Source of the DNA: Epinephelus fuscoguttatus
Taxonomy: Eukaryota > Chordata > Actinopteri > Perciformes > Serranidae
DNA length: 64,000 bases
Direction: 5' to 3'
NCBI RefSeq assembly: GCF_011397635.1
Contig: NC_064770.1
Span: forward strand, 20,429,707-20,493,706
Below the pieces are notes generated by a model that saw only the letters and a program-made list of their open reading frames with translations, made no database searches and was not told the origin of the DNA. Below are positions 1-11,269 of this stretch, one piece after another; the first letter of the stretch is position 1, and every line of letters starts with the position of its first letter. The position numbers and the translations under genes were made by a program.

Positions 1-274
1 TTAATGTATATTTGAGCAGCACTGCCTTGTTTTTTTCTGAAATTCATGAGCAGTGATTGACAGCTGCCTTTGAGACTCCTCAGCTTTGATTGGCTGTTTT
101 CATGAATATGCAGTAAGGCCATTATACGCACTACCAGGCAATAGAGTAGGCAGAGGAATGTGGGGTTTTTTTGTTTGTTTGTTTTTTTTCAAATTATGTC
201 TCCTTTAGTGCCGTGTTGATACTGTGACAGTTTCTGCAAATATGAAAAAAAAGCAGTCATGACTCAAAGCTTAA
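1..274 (-). repeat. Partial copy of a palindromic TTAA-flanked repeat family
   Basis: This stretch aligns by eye with 24880-25194 and 44800-45116. All share the order of a 'tgacagctg' block, a 'gattgg/gattgc' block, 'aatagagtaggcag' (here and in the third copy), 'gtgacagt..c.gcaaat' and a terminal GC-TTAA. The copy is cut by the window edge, so only one end (TTAA at 271-274) is visible. TTAA at the ends of the complete copies suggests piggyBac-type target duplication, which is an inference. It lies downstream of the LPA receptor gene. Confidence 0.6.
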
Positions 275-797
275 CAAAATGAAACAAAGAAATCAAGAAG
301 GGGAATTGGCTGGTTCCTTTTCGTGCCAGGTACAAAGTATCTGATATGTTACATTGGAAATCAGCGTGTGCACTGGTGTGGTGATTGAAAACCTGCATGA
401 CTCACTGAGAGGGAGTAACAGAAAAGCAATAATCAGAATGTGGGCCTTTTTTGTTCATCTAGGCCACAGGTACGGATGTAAATAAAGTGACACCTGTTTT
501 AAAGTGCTTGGAGGGAAACAAGCAACGGTACTCAAGGCCTGTGGGCCAGATTTGGCCCGTGATAGGGTGCCGAGTGGCCTCTCAGCCATTTTGGGATTGG
601 CATTAAAAGCATTAAAATAAAGTCCCAGGAGAGGATCACCCTGACCCAACAGAGGTTCAGACTAAGCCTTGACTGACCTCAAATCCTAGGCCCACAGACC
701 TGGCCCACAGCGTCCTGGTTTTTTTTGTTTTTTTTTGCAAAATTGGTCCCCAGGCAAAGCAAGTTAAGTAACTCTGCTGTAAAGTTAACAGGTTGTA
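275..797 (-). other. Presumed 3' untranslated and downstream region of the LPA receptor gene
   Basis: No coding frame of note. The receptor stop codon is at 798-800, so its 3' UTR must run into this stretch. I did not find a minus-strand AATAAA here, so the transcript end is not defined. Positions 519-780 look like a degraded mobile element: 'ggtactcaaggc' near 527 and 'agttaagtaact' near 762 resemble a poor inverted terminal repeat, and the 'gggccagatttggcccg' block resembles common fish hAT non-autonomous elements. Confidence 0.35.
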
Positions 798-1072
798 CTA
801 CGACTGTACCTCTGGCAGTGGTGAGTCAGCCTCGACAGGTGACAGCTCCCTCTGCTGGTCGCCACCTCTCCGACACAGGCAGCACAGGATCTTCTTGAAC
901 GTCCTCCGCATCTCGTCATCCCGCAGGGAATAGATGATGGGGTTGACCAGAGAGTTGCACTCTGCTATCACCAAACAGAACTTCTCGTAGGCGTTGGCGT
1001 GGCTGGCTTTACCCAGCAGCCCGTCCAGTAAGAGGGTCACGAGGCCGGGCATCCAGCAGATTACGAAGGCGC
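798..1072 (-). CDS. lpar2: LPA receptor coding exon 2 (TM6-TM7 and C-tail)
   Basis: Acceptor ctctgcag ends at 1073; stop TAG at 798-800. It encodes CWMP of TM6, a TM7 with NPIIY, the DxEMRRTFKKILCC helix-8 block with palmitoylation-type cysteines, and a short acidic tail ending SPLPEVQS. No DSTL-like PDZ motif is encoded. Confidence 0.9.
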
Positions 1073-2548
1073 CTGCAGAGATGTGCATTGTTAACAACAA
1101 TCAGTTTAAACCTTCTACAAACACAGCCATGTGATATGACAGCTGTTAGCCTCAAAGTGCAGCTACATTAGGCAACATTTGTACCTTGATTGCTTAATAT
1201 CAAGTTTAACTGCCGGTTAGAAAATATTTGCCTGCAGGAGGTGAGTCACCTGAACAATCAGAGGTGGATTACAAGGAGAAATGCCATTTCAATTTCACTT
1301 GTGTTACACTGGAAATTCCTAACCGGCTTTTTTACATGATATACCCCATGTAATCAGACGAGGTCTGACAAACAAACAAAGCGACAGCTGCAGAACTGGT
1401 TTCTGGGGGAAGTGGGAGGCCGCATGTAGCAATACTTAAAAACCGCTCTTTGAGTTAAGGCACATTTAGAAGACTACTGATACCTTTAATACACAGTTTC
1501 TTTTTACATGAAATGGTGTGCTGGAAGCCTTGACACCTTATCTTCTGAGAAACTAAATAGCAGATACATTTTTTGTTGTGAGAAAACTAAAATGTGAGTT
1601 GTGCAAATGTGCAAGAAAAGCAAAGTAAAACAAAAATAAGTCCCTAATATTTTGCACAAAAAGTGTAGATGTGCATTTTAAAAATGAGCCAGAGCTACCT
1701 CTGTTAATTTTGTGGTTAATTAAAACCCAAACCTTACAAACTTCTGACCCAAAACTAACATCCAGCAGTTGATGGTCGAACACAAACAAGCTCTCACCCA
1801 GAACCATGGAGATGGTTTTCATCAGATTGATAACAGTCTGCCTGTGCCACGTCTCCGACGTGTGCTGAGCAGCGTAACAGGTCTGGTATCTCACATAGAC
1901 AAAGATCCGTGTGTACATGGCCACCATGATAAGGAAAATGAGCAGATTGAGAACTGCCCAGAATATGAGGAAGCGGCGGCTGTAGAGAGGAGCGACGGTG
2001 GAGCAGTCAGCCAGATCACACTCGCAGTTCCAAAACGTGGAGGGCACCAGGCCCATCATGATGCTTAGAGCCCAAATGCCGACTATCAGCAGCACCACGC
2101 GTCGCTTGGTCATCTTGCTGTGCAGCTGCATGGTGATGATACTCTGGTGGCGCTCCACAGCAACAGCCAGCAGGTTGGCCACAGAGGCTGTCAGGCTGAT
2201 GTCAATCAAAGCCCCGCGGATGTACCACTGCTCCTTGGTGAGTGTTCTGGTCCAGGGGCCCGTGTTCAACATCAGGTTGGTGTAGGCAATACCAGCAAAC
2301 AGGTCCGCCGCAGCCATGTTGCCCAGGAGATAGTAGATGGGGAAGTGGAAGCGGTGGTTCATGAAGATGGCCACCATCACCATCAGGTTGGCCAAGACTA
2401 CGATGAGACATACTGTCAAGCCCAGTCCGATCACAAAAAAGTCCCGCGGCGACCACGTTTCGCTGATCTTCTTACCCACCAGGTTGTAGAAGAAGGTGAC
2501 ATTGTGGCTGTAGTCGCAGGGACTCCACACACTGCTCTCCATGGCCAT
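798..2548 (-). CDS. lpar2: Lysophosphatidic acid receptor 2-like GPCR (two coding exons, 341 aa)
   Basis: Join complement(1798..2548, 798..1072). The gene encodes a plasma-membrane class A GPCR for lysophosphatidic acid, a family that couples to Gi, Gq and G12/13. The product has an N-glycosylation motif NVT (residues 16-18), seven hydrophobic segments, ERH in place of DRY (132-134), CWMP in TM6 (256-259) and NPIIY in TM7 (294-298). Splicing is in phase: CTG-G then GC-GCC restores VLGAFVICW at the join, the intron position usual for LPA1-3 receptors. The N-terminus (FFYNxxGKxxSxxWxPxD pattern) matches LPAR2 better than LPAR1 or LPAR3, and the length fits LPAR2 (about 350 aa). The exon begins just after a CAG acceptor at 2551-2553, so the ATG at 2548 is the first possible start; ATG at 2542 also fits. 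Oddities: Gly112 replaces Gln3.29, and the C-terminus ends EVQS without the PDZ ligand of mammalian LPAR2. The assignment to LPAR1-3 is firm; the LPAR2 paralogue call is likely. Confidence 0.9.
1073..1797 (-). other. LPA receptor intron
   Basis: A 725-bp intron between the two coding exons, with GT at 1797-1796 and AG at 1074-1073. Nothing else recognisable was seen in it. Confidence 0.8.
1798..2548 (-). CDS. lpar2: LPA receptor coding exon 1 (TM1-TM5, residues 1-250)
   Basis: Acceptor ...tgtccccag precedes 2550; donor G/gtgagagc follows 1798. The exon encodes the extracellular N-terminus through to the third intracellular loop and the start of TM6. Arg111 (3.28, phosphate-binding in the family) is present, followed by Gly112 at 2213-2215 where Gln is expected. 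ERH and the LTASVANLL block of TM3 are intact. The reading frame past the donor runs to a stop at 1553 and is intronic. Confidence 0.9.
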
Positions 2549-2550
2549 AG

Positions 2551-4110
2551 CTGGGGACACAAAACTGACATGTGAGTATATGTACCTGCTTCTACAGGAG
2601 GTGCAACAACACGTTATAGTGCATCAATATAAGGCTTTTAATTCATGGTGACACCACAAGAAGATTATCATGTTTTTGGAGAAATAAAACAGTGATTGCA
2701 GAGAGAAGCAGACAGAGGGTCTACAGTCTGTGTTTGAAGGATATATCCAGGATGTCAAACTGACTCAGCAGCAACAACAGGTTAAAAAGACAAAGATAGT
2801 TAGAAGCTAAAGCCGAACTGTAGGCTACAGATCACAGTGTAAAAGTGAACCACCACATCACTGCTAATCGCCACAGAAGACAATGAATATAAAGGGAAAC
2901 TTCGCTGATATTGAACCAGCTGTGTGGCATCACAGTGTGTGCAGATGAACAGGGTCGGTCTTTGTTTCACTGTTAGAATCATAAAAAGCAAAAGCAGCAT
3001 GTGTTTACATTCAGTAGGCTATATCTTCAGTAGCTAGCTAGCTAACCCTACACTTTGCAGGGTTTGATTTTGGTTTTGGAACAAGGAAGAAACGTAGATC
3101 TTTTTCCAACCTCTCCAGGTAACAAGTATCATTAATACACAACGTGCCCCAGGCACAACATTTAGCTCCAAATCCACAAAACCAGCCTGAAAATGAGAGT
3201 CAATGGAGCACATCTGTGTTGTTGTCAGACCCTGGTCTGAGCCAGCCTGATGCTACAAATGTTATAATACACTGAAAATGGAAACACAAGACAGTCTAAA
3301 GATCCTATTTTTGCTGTTTTAAGAATAGATTATTATACTGAACTGTGGCTTTAGTCAACGTAACATTCAACAAAGTGGTTTCAGTGTGTCTGTAGAGATA
3401 CTCATCAGCAGCAGAGAGAGGGAACATGACTTCAGGCCACACGCACAGAAACAGAGATGTGTTGTTATTAAGACTGCCTCATTGCCAGCGATGATTTGAT
3501 AAAGCCGGCGCATAACTCTTTGTGAACTGTCTCTATAAAATGTTAGGAAATAGTGTTAAAAATGCTCATCACAGTTCTCCAGAGACAGAGCTGGCCCTAT
3601 CTACAGAAATATTTAGAGTTACTAAGGTTTAGAAGGTTTTTTAATGAACATGAGATAACATTTAAATATAAATTTAACATTTCATGCCGTGTGACAAAAC
3701 AAGCTCAGTGACGCTAAAAATAGGAAGTAGTTTCCCAGCAAGACAAGCACTCCTGGGACTGTCGTAAAAACAAACAAAAATCATACGTATTTACTGCAGG
3801 TTGTTTAAACATAGTGTTGCTGCTAAAAGGTCTCACTGTCTCCTTCTGTTTAACTGAGTCAGCAAAGGGACTTCAGGGAAGACAGTGATGGTAACAGATG
3901 GTTATATTAGTGTCAGGATGTGGTTAGTATGTGAAAGAAGTGAGGGGGAAACTCGTACAACATAAGGCACTGCATAGATATTATCATACTCTACTCTACT
4001 CTAGTTACAACTCCACAGAGTGAAGCTGTTGGAAATGTAAAACTGAGATAAGAACTTCCCTGCACTGTATATGAGAATGTAGTCTGGTCAGATCACTCTG
4101 GATTAGAGTA
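2551..4110 (-). other. Sequence upstream of the LPA receptor coding start, probably a 5' intron
   Basis: The coding exon is preceded by a good 3' splice site, so at least one upstream non-coding exon must exist and this stretch is probably intron. No convincing open frame, RNA gene or clear mobile element was recognised. Confidence 0.5.
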
Positions 4111-5076
4111 TTAGGTATGGTTCAGTACAATTCGGTACATTTTTTTTCCGTTTCCACTGTGAAAAGTTGTGGATGGTACCAAGTGAACCGTTCCTAACCG
4201 TCCCCATGTTTGGTCCCCCCTCTGTTGGGGTACCTAGCACACAGATCTGGTACTAAAAGGTGGAGCTGTGAACACTGCAGTCTGTTGATTGGTCAGTAGC
4301 GCACGGTCGCTCTGCTCAGGGCTGAGTTGTAGCTGTTTTGAGGCTCGTGTAACCACTGCTCATACCGAGGAGTTTTATTTATAGACTGCAACTATAAAGT
4401 GAAAGGATGTTGTGCTGCCTTTCACAGCAGCTGCAGAGTGGAAAAAGTAACTTAATTCACTGGGCCGACTGCCGGCAACATTCACTTGTAATGTTATTCA
4501 ACACATGAGTAACATTACAAGTGTTACTCATGCATTGAGTAACATTCACTTGTAATGTTACTCAACGCATGAGTTGACAACGTGAATCCATCAGCACACC
4601 TTAAAGTTTAATGTGACAGCTTCGACCATTACTTTAGTTTTTATATGACATAGTCTTTTAGTAATGAGTGGATCTTCAGGCAGGTTATGTGAACAGTATG
4701 TATCTCAATCCTCACTCAGAGAAAAAGAAAGTGTTGCAGAGCGTCGTTCCTGTGGGCTACAGCAACACTAAACCCCTGAGCTTGCCTCAGGAGGACTAAA
4801 TGCACGACCCGCTATTTTTAAATATCCCATGGAGTGAGACTTTCACTGCAGCCTGTTCTATTTTGTGAAGAAAATGTCGACTTGCAGCCTTGTTCTGTGG
4901 ACGAGGTGCAGACTTCCATCTGTGTCACCAATAATGAGGAAATACAGTGAGAGCTGGACGGAGTAGTGAGTGACAACAACCTGCCCGCATGTAACAGTAC
5001 TGTTTGCAGTGGAAACACTAGGGTCTAGGCACCATGTCTGAAGGGTCACTTTTGGTTCCAAAGATACTGTACCTAA
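4111..5076. mobile_element. Non-autonomous DNA transposon-like element with imperfect inverted ends
   Basis: The left end reads TTAGGTA (4111-4117) and the right end TACCTAA (5070-5076). Internal blocks near both ends mirror each other: 'gtttccactgtgaaaag' near 4150 and 'gcagtggaaacacta' near 5005. The resemblance to a common percomorph element is from memory. There is no transposase reading frame. A strong inverted repeat sits inside at 4506-4564. No clear target duplication was found, so the class is open. Confidence 0.5.
4506..4564. repeat. Inverted repeat with 18-nt arms inside the 4.1-5.1 kb element
   Basis: TGAGTAACATTACAAGTG (4506-4523) is the reverse complement of CACTTGTAATGTTACTCA (4547-4564). 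A further direct partial copy of the right arm lies at 4483-4500. The unit is therefore a local direct-plus-inverted triplication. Confidence 0.8.
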
Positions 5077-5084
5077 AGTGTTTT

Positions 5085-5085
<1 letters not shown>

Positions 5086-5124
<39 letters not shown>
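5086..5124. repeat. (GT)n microsatellite
   Basis: About 19 GT units, followed by a poly-C run near 5176-5186 in a 'gggccagccctggcccc' context that looks like another repeat fragment. Confidence 0.95.
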
Positions 5125-5126
<2 letters not shown>

Positions 5127-5573
5127 TAACCACATCCTGCTTGGGGCACCCATAAGTGCCTAGGGCCAGCCCTGGCCCCCCCCCCCCAAAAAGTGACACC
5201 CCTTCAAGTGCTGGTTTTGTCCAACGACCAGCCCACAACCTCAAACATGCCCAGTGTGTATTGTAAGACAGACCAAAGCAGCACACTCTAAGATCTGAGC
5301 AGCTGACACCACATGGCAGAGGATTATTTGGCTAACAAACAAAACAATTCAAGACAGTTTTACTCTTCATTCTAGGGCAAAAACATTTTAAAAATAAGAG
5401 ACATAACACGCGTAATATATAAAACACTTTAAACTGGTGTGACGTGTTCCAGCATGCAGTTTAACGTGCTGCTGATACTGGTTATCTCTCATCTCTGAAC
5501 GAAACTCACGCGTCGAGCACATTTTCAGACTTTCTACAGAAGAAGTGTTAAATTATTTGAGACCTACCACCGG

Positions 5574-5830
5574 TTTTAGAGTCTCCTCCATCCAGACAGG
5601 TCCCACATGAAACTGGAGCTGGTCGCCTCCATTAGATGAAACACACACACGGTCTGTGAGCGGCTCTGTTTGTCCACACAGGTCGACGCCTCTGTGAATC
5701 ATCTCACTCAGATCAGCTGGACCCGACAGACAGGTAGCCGTGCTGCCTCCAGCTGCAGCCGGGAGTGTCGGAAAACCCAGAAACGCGGTCGGTTGTTCCC
5801 TTTCTGTGGCTTTAAAGAAGAAATGTCGCT
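5574..5830 (-). promoter_or_regulatory. Possible first non-coding exon and promoter of the LPA receptor gene
   Basis: On the minus strand, a GTG/GTAGGT-like donor is possible near 5568-5573. Upstream sequence (5590-5800) is richer in CpG than its surroundings. The distance to the coding exon (about 3 kb) is plausible. This rests on weak splice and composition signals only. Confidence 0.25.
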
Positions 5831-6104
5831 TTGAGGAACCATCCTCATAATCTTACTGAAATTTGAGATATTACTCAACTAGTTTCAACTCAAACCGGAT
5901 GTGTTTTTATTAACTCTTTACAGTTAGCTCTGTTTGAGTCCCAAATTCTCGGAGCTACACGTGAAGTAGCCTACGCAAATGACATACCAACACAATGACA
6001 ATAACGTTAAATACATAAAAGGGCTTTCGCAAGAAACGCGAACAGGAATAGTCATTTAGGAGGAGCACCTGAAGGCAGCGCAGCATAAAAAACCTCTGAC
6101 TGAG

Positions 6105-6501
6105 GGCAAGGGCGTTTCTATGATTTGGGAACACTGGGGGCTCAGTCCGGACCTCTGTGGGGGGTCCAGGGGGGATCCTAAAAATTTTTTTTTAAATTTT
6201 TTTTTTTTTCAATCAATCAATCAATTCAATCAATTTTATTTATACAGCCCAATATCACGAATCACAATTTGCCTCACAGGGCTTTACAGCATACGACATC
6301 CCTCTGTCCTTATGACCCTCGCAGCGGATAAGGAAAAACTCCCCCAAAAAAACCCTTTAACGGGGGAAAAAAAACGGTAGAAACCTCAGGAAGAGCAACT
6401 GAAGAGGGATCCCTCTTCCAGGACGGACAGACGTGCAATAGATGTCGTACAGAACAGATCAGCATAACAAATTAACAGTAATCCACATGACACAATGAGA
6501 C

Positions 6502-6542
<41 letters not shown>

Positions 6543-7065
6543 TGCAGGTAATGACAGTAGCTTACAGCAACATTGTTGAAAGTAATAATATTATAGTTAT
6601 AGTTCTGGCTACTGTGGTACAATATGTTGAAAGTATGTATTAATATCTGGCAGTATACATGTGTGACAATAGTCATGTGTATAATAACAGTAGAAGTATG
6701 ACTAATGACTAATGATGGCAGCAGCAGCAGGAGGCATCTGGCAGGACCACGGCAGCAGCACAACCACACACGTCACGCTGTCCAGGCACCGCTGCAATAT
6801 GAGTTAATCTGAGAGACAGTGGAGCACAAAGGCTCCGGAGAAGAAGCCGAGTTAGTGACATCCAGAATGGCCGAGTTAGCAAGATGCAGTAATAGAATAC
6901 GAGAGAGAGAGAGAGAGAGAGAGAGAAGAAGAAGAAGAAGAAGAAGAAGAAGAAGAAGAAGAGAAGGTGCCCGGTGTATTATAGGGGGGTCCCCTGGCAG
7001 ACTAGGCCTAAGTCAGCCTAATTAGGGGCTGGTACAGGGCAAGCCTGAGCCAGCCCTAATTATAA
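6105..7065. mobile_element. High-copy fish dispersed repeat with internal GA/GAA microsatellites
   Basis: The stretch starts with a 'gggcaagggcgtttctatgattt' fragment, then a TCAA-rich junction, then blocks such as 'ttttatttatacagcccaa', 'cctcacagggctttacagc' and 'ggatccctcttccaggacgg'. From memory these recur at very high copy in percomorph genomes. It ends near 'gggcaagcctgagccagccc'. No protein frame is intact. Two elements may be nested here, joined near 6190. The class is not assigned. Confidence 0.65.
6900..6963. repeat. (GA)n followed by (GAA)n microsatellite
   Basis: About 13 GA units pass into about 13 GAA units. A second GA-rich tract lies at 6501-6540. Both sit in the dispersed repeat above. 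Confidence 0.95.
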
Positions 7066-7462
7066 GCTTTATGCTTTTTAATGAACAAGCTTTATTTTGA
7101 TGCACGTTTATACACGCTGGTATCCTATTTACCATTAAAGTGATTTCTTAGATTGATTATGAATTTCCTGTAGTTTAATATTTTCATTTTAATGCTTTAT
7201 ATTTTTACTCCTCTTCAACTACTGTACTTTTTACTACATTACATTTATTTGTCAGCTTTATTTACGTTTAAGACTCAGATTGATAATACAAAATATAATC
7301 CACTAATAAATGATGGTGTATTATGTATCCAAAAATATATATAGCCTTGCATTTTTAATAACAATATCCTTTTGGGCTTTAATGCATGAATGAAGATAAT
7401 GACAGATTATTAAATCCTGGGCTTAAAAAATAAAAAATAAAACAAATTGTCTATTCTTATTT

Positions 7463-7519
<57 letters not shown>

Positions 7520-8865
7520 GAATGAATGAATAAAAATTAAATTAACAGTAAGGATATTCATAACCACAACTATGGGCTTTTTTCCTGAAATTACCAAACA
7601 TTTATTTATTACTGTCTATTAGTGTTACTTTTATTTTAAAAGTTTTTACCAGAAGTCTTCATATGCTTTTGTTTCTGTCTTGAGGCCGGTGTAAAATGAT
7701 TGTTATGATAATCTAGATAATAACTAATTAATTTTCTTTAATTAATTCTCTAATTTTACCTTAACTCGTATAATTGAAGGCTTTTCTCAGATAACTCAGT
7801 TTATTAAAAAAAACAAAAAAACAAAAAAAAAGTAATAAGCCTGAGGAAAATTATACTATTTTTCCCCAAAAATCTTCTGACTGAATATATCTTTCTCTCT
7901 GTATGGATGTACCCCTGTTTTTTCTATTTTTTCCTTTTTAATTTGATGTCATTTTCTTGTAACATTGCCACTTATTATTCTTTATTTGTATTTGTGCGTG
8001 TATATGTGCTGTTATTATTTCGGGTGTCAAATTAGTGTTCACTGCCCTCCAGTGGTCACAGTGAGGAACGGCAACACCACAATAGACGCTTTGCTTAATG
8101 CTTATGCAGATGTACTATTACTGTGATTATTAGTAATAACAACTGAAACATCAATATTGATAATAAGTGGATTAATAGAGAGTTCTATTGCATAGAAATT
8201 ATTTGCTGGATGTATCAGCGTTGGCATATTGTCCGATGGGGTTGAGCAGGTTGAGCTGGTTGTGTTCAGAGTCATGAGTGTCCTCTGACCTCTTGTGGTC
8301 ACAGTGAGGAACTACATTGCATTACAACCACTGACAGTAAAAATGGATTACACACAATCCATGCCTACACCATGGATGTATTGAGAGGCCAACATACATA
8401 ATACCATACTAACACTTACTAACCACACATATACATATCAGCCATACTAATACCTTCAAAATAAAACAATCCACTGAGCAGGCACTCAGTGTCATGGAGG
8501 CAAAGCACTCAAAATCAGACCCAGTCAACACCCACAGTACCAGAAGTTGTAGTACCAGTCCAACCTGTGGTGCTAATGTAGACATGGTGATGTGCAACAT
8601 CTACAGGCAAAAAAAAAAGGCAGCGCTAGATTTTTAACAATGTTCTTTCTTGTGTGTGTTTATATTTTACACTGTAAACCTACAAAATGTAACTGAAGCA
8701 TATTTTCATCTGAATATTGGGAACTGGGCAAAGGTTCTCTGCTCTCTGTCACACAATGTAAAAAGGATGAGAGGTGGAGAGTGGGGATAGATGAGATTTG
8801 GAGACCAAAAAATATATAAATAAATAAATAAAAATTGTGATGTATCAGGTAGGGCTGCACCATAT
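7066..8865. other. AT-rich intergenic DNA
   Basis: No supported gene. It holds a long (AT)n tract at about 7465-7516 followed by ATGA units, A- and T-rich runs near 7800-7830, and two short related segments near 8040 and 8280 ('gtggtcacagtgaggaac' in both). Confidence 0.6.
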
Positions 8866-9150
8866 TGGACTTGTTGCCGATATCTGATATGCAGGTATGT
8901 TACTATTCATTAAATAGATACAGATATTGATATACCCACTTTTTCCCCACTTAATTTTAGTGATCATCAAGTCTCATCTGTAGTGGAATTAACATCATAT
9001 TACACATACATACTCTTATTGTGATGACCCACCATTAAGCAAAATAACAAAAAGAATGTTGGCCAATTCTAATAGATAATTTTAAAGCCAATATCGGCCA
9101 ATATCAATGACGTGCAAATATTATTGTGCACTGCTAATATCAGCGATGTC
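8866..9150. repeat. Dispersed repeat ('agggctgcac...atatcggcc' type)
   Basis: It begins 'gtagggctgcaccatatt' and ends 'gtgcactgctaatatc', weakly inverted. It contains the 'aatatcggccaatatc' core that also appears near 38385 ('ggatatcggccaataatg'). It resembles a fish repeat family recognised from memory. Confidence 0.5.
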
Positions 9151-9199
9151 TACATGTGTATACTTCACACACATCTTCCAGCCAACAACACAGAGGATC

Positions 9200-9500
9200 T
9201 ATACAATCGCTTCTGTTCCCGAGTTATAGTGGTTGAATAACAGCTGGAAAAAAATGTTTTTGCAGAAAATTATGTTGTCAAAGTCAAGTTGACCTTTGAC
9301 CTCTTGGATACAAAATGTCATCACGTTATAATTTTATCCTGTTCGACATTTGGTCAAATTTTGCTCTAATTAGTGTATGAATTACTGAGTTATGGCCACA
9401 AATGGGTTTGTGAGGTCACACTGACCTTTGACCACCAAATTCTAATCAGTTCATATAATTTTTTACTCAACAAGGAGTCCCTGACCTTTAGGTCACGTGT
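9200..9500. repeat. Dispersed repeat, copy A (shared with 31440-31960)
   Basis: The copy contains TGACCTTTGACCACCAAA (9422-9439), 'gagttatagtggttgaataac' like 'aagttatgatg..gctgaataac' in the second copy, and 'gagttatggccacaaa' like 'atttatggccataaa'. The two copies are co-linear over roughly 250 bp. No protein frame is kept. Confidence 0.7.
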
Positions 9501-10378
9501 CTTCAGGGGTCTTCAGGGGGCCGCAAAATTACTGCATGATTTGATAAATTTAATGTTTTTTGTTTGTTTTTTAGAGTGCTGCCCTTGTGACCTGGTCCCA
9601 GATAAGCAGATGAAAATGATGGATAGATGGATGTTTTTTAATAAAATGAAAATATGTCTGAAAATAGCAGCTCTTTTTCCACATATTGGCTAATTAGCTG
9701 TATTATCATTTCAAATGTATGGACAGTCTTGTAAGCAACAATGGATTGTTTTGTAACTGTTCGAGCAAGAGACTCTGACACACTGTCATCCTCTGGGTCT
9801 AAGATTTGTCCGAAATGAAAAATGGGTCCAATATTAACTATTTTTGATAAAACTAATATTAATAGTGACTATGAAGCAAAGGAAATGATCATAATCTGTA
9901 CTCACATTTACTTTTGCTAGTGTCTCAGTGTGGCGGTAGATTAATGAGTGGTCAATGTATGCAAGCTGTTGTATGGTGTAGACCACAAACTAAAAAACAA
10001 GGCTGAAGCCAATTTAACAAGAACATGGTGCCAGGTGAGGGGAAGGGAGCAAACTGACTGAACAGCCAGGCTAAAATGAGCTGCCCCTGGGAGACTGGAC
10101 AGGTGCTCCCAGTTGCACTTACTCAGCTCCGCCCACCAGGACCTGCAAGACACAACGACAGACAGACAGGGAAAAACACACACACAGCAGGCCCTGGTGA
10201 ATCAGGAGGCCGTCACACGGGTGTAAAGGCACAAAAAGCAACAAGTGGCTCTTTGTCTGCAGGTGGCAGCACTGTTTCTGAAATGAAGTGCAGATGCTGT
10301 GACTTCTCTCAGTGCCTGTATATCTTAAACTGGCCTGACAATGACAAAAAAAGCTCCCTCTTTTAGAGTCGGCTAATG

Positions 10379-11204
10379 CAGAATTCATACTTCTGTGTTG
10401 ACTCGACACCGTAGCTACGGCATAGGCTCTGTGTTGACATGGAGCCTACGCCTGTTTTAGTGAGCTGAAACCATTTCCCTCAGTGGAAACAAAACTTTTA
10501 TTTACTTTAATTTCACAGATAAGAAACAATAAATTATGAAGACAATAAAGCCTCCATGTAAATACGATTTTAAGTCTTGTGTGTGATTTATCCTTTAGGG
10601 ATTTATACTTTGGGATTTATCCTGGCTTCATATGAGCAGAGCAAATCTCCATTTGTTGCTAGGCTAATTTATACAATGTAAAATGCCATAGGTTTGTGCT
10701 AATAACGTTAGCATCTTATATTTGTTTGGAAGACGTTTTTAGTATGAGTTGTTTTGTCAGTGAACCTTGTGAGTTGTAATGGAGCCAAATTGTGTGACGT
10801 TACCTTTGTTAAATGTTGCTGTTGTCCCTGGTTTTATATCAGAAGAGGAAAAGTCTGCTAGCTGCTAGGCTAAATTATACAATGTAAAATGCCATAGGTT
10901 TGTGCTAAAAACATTAGCATGTTGTATTTGTGGTGAAAATGTGTCCAGATAAAGACAAGTGTTTGTCTGTGAATGCTGCGAGTTATAGTGAAGCTGATTT
11001 GTGTACTTGTGTTTGAAGTTGTCTCTATTAAGCCATGTTTAATGTGTGTTTAATGTGTGTTTTGAATCAAGTAAATGTTACAGCACTTCACAGAAACTCA
11101 GCCACCGACTAGTGTTTTGGAGGTGTAACTGCAGTGGCACAGGCACACCACTGCATAAGTAGAAACGGCATAGGCTACACAACTATAAATCCCGCTTAGA
11201 AATG
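10379..11204. mobile_element. Non-autonomous DNA element with weak inverted ends and an internal tandem duplication
   Basis: One end carries 'acggcataggctctgtg' (near 10415) and the other 'acggcataggctacac' (near 11166); the right end closes with 'tataaatcccgctt'. The ends recall a fish element beginning AAGCGGGATTTATA, from memory. Two internal units start with 'gctaggctaa' at about 10658 and 10864 (period about 206 bp), both followed by 'tatacaatgtaaaatgccat'. No transposase frame. Confidence 0.5.
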
Positions 11205-11269
11205 AGTGAGTACATTACTTCCAAGAGGCATTTCAAATAAAATAAAGAGACAGAATTTCGTTTATTTTT

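Noticed and set aside
798..2548. LPAR1 or LPAR3 identity
   Set aside because: N-terminus and loop residues fit LPAR2 better; LPAR1/3-specific tail sequences are absent. Paralogue assignment still rests on a by-eye comparison.
1769..2575. Overlapping plus-strand frames of up to 151 codons
   Set aside because: Antisense to the LPA receptor exon, which has clear GPCR motifs.
4858..5286. 142-codon minus-strand frame with HTHTHT
   Set aside because: It runs through the GT microsatellite and a mobile element; no protein family resemblance.
6819..7025. Frame with Arg-Glu and poly-Arg runs
   Set aside because: Translation of GA/GAA microsatellites within a dispersed repeat.
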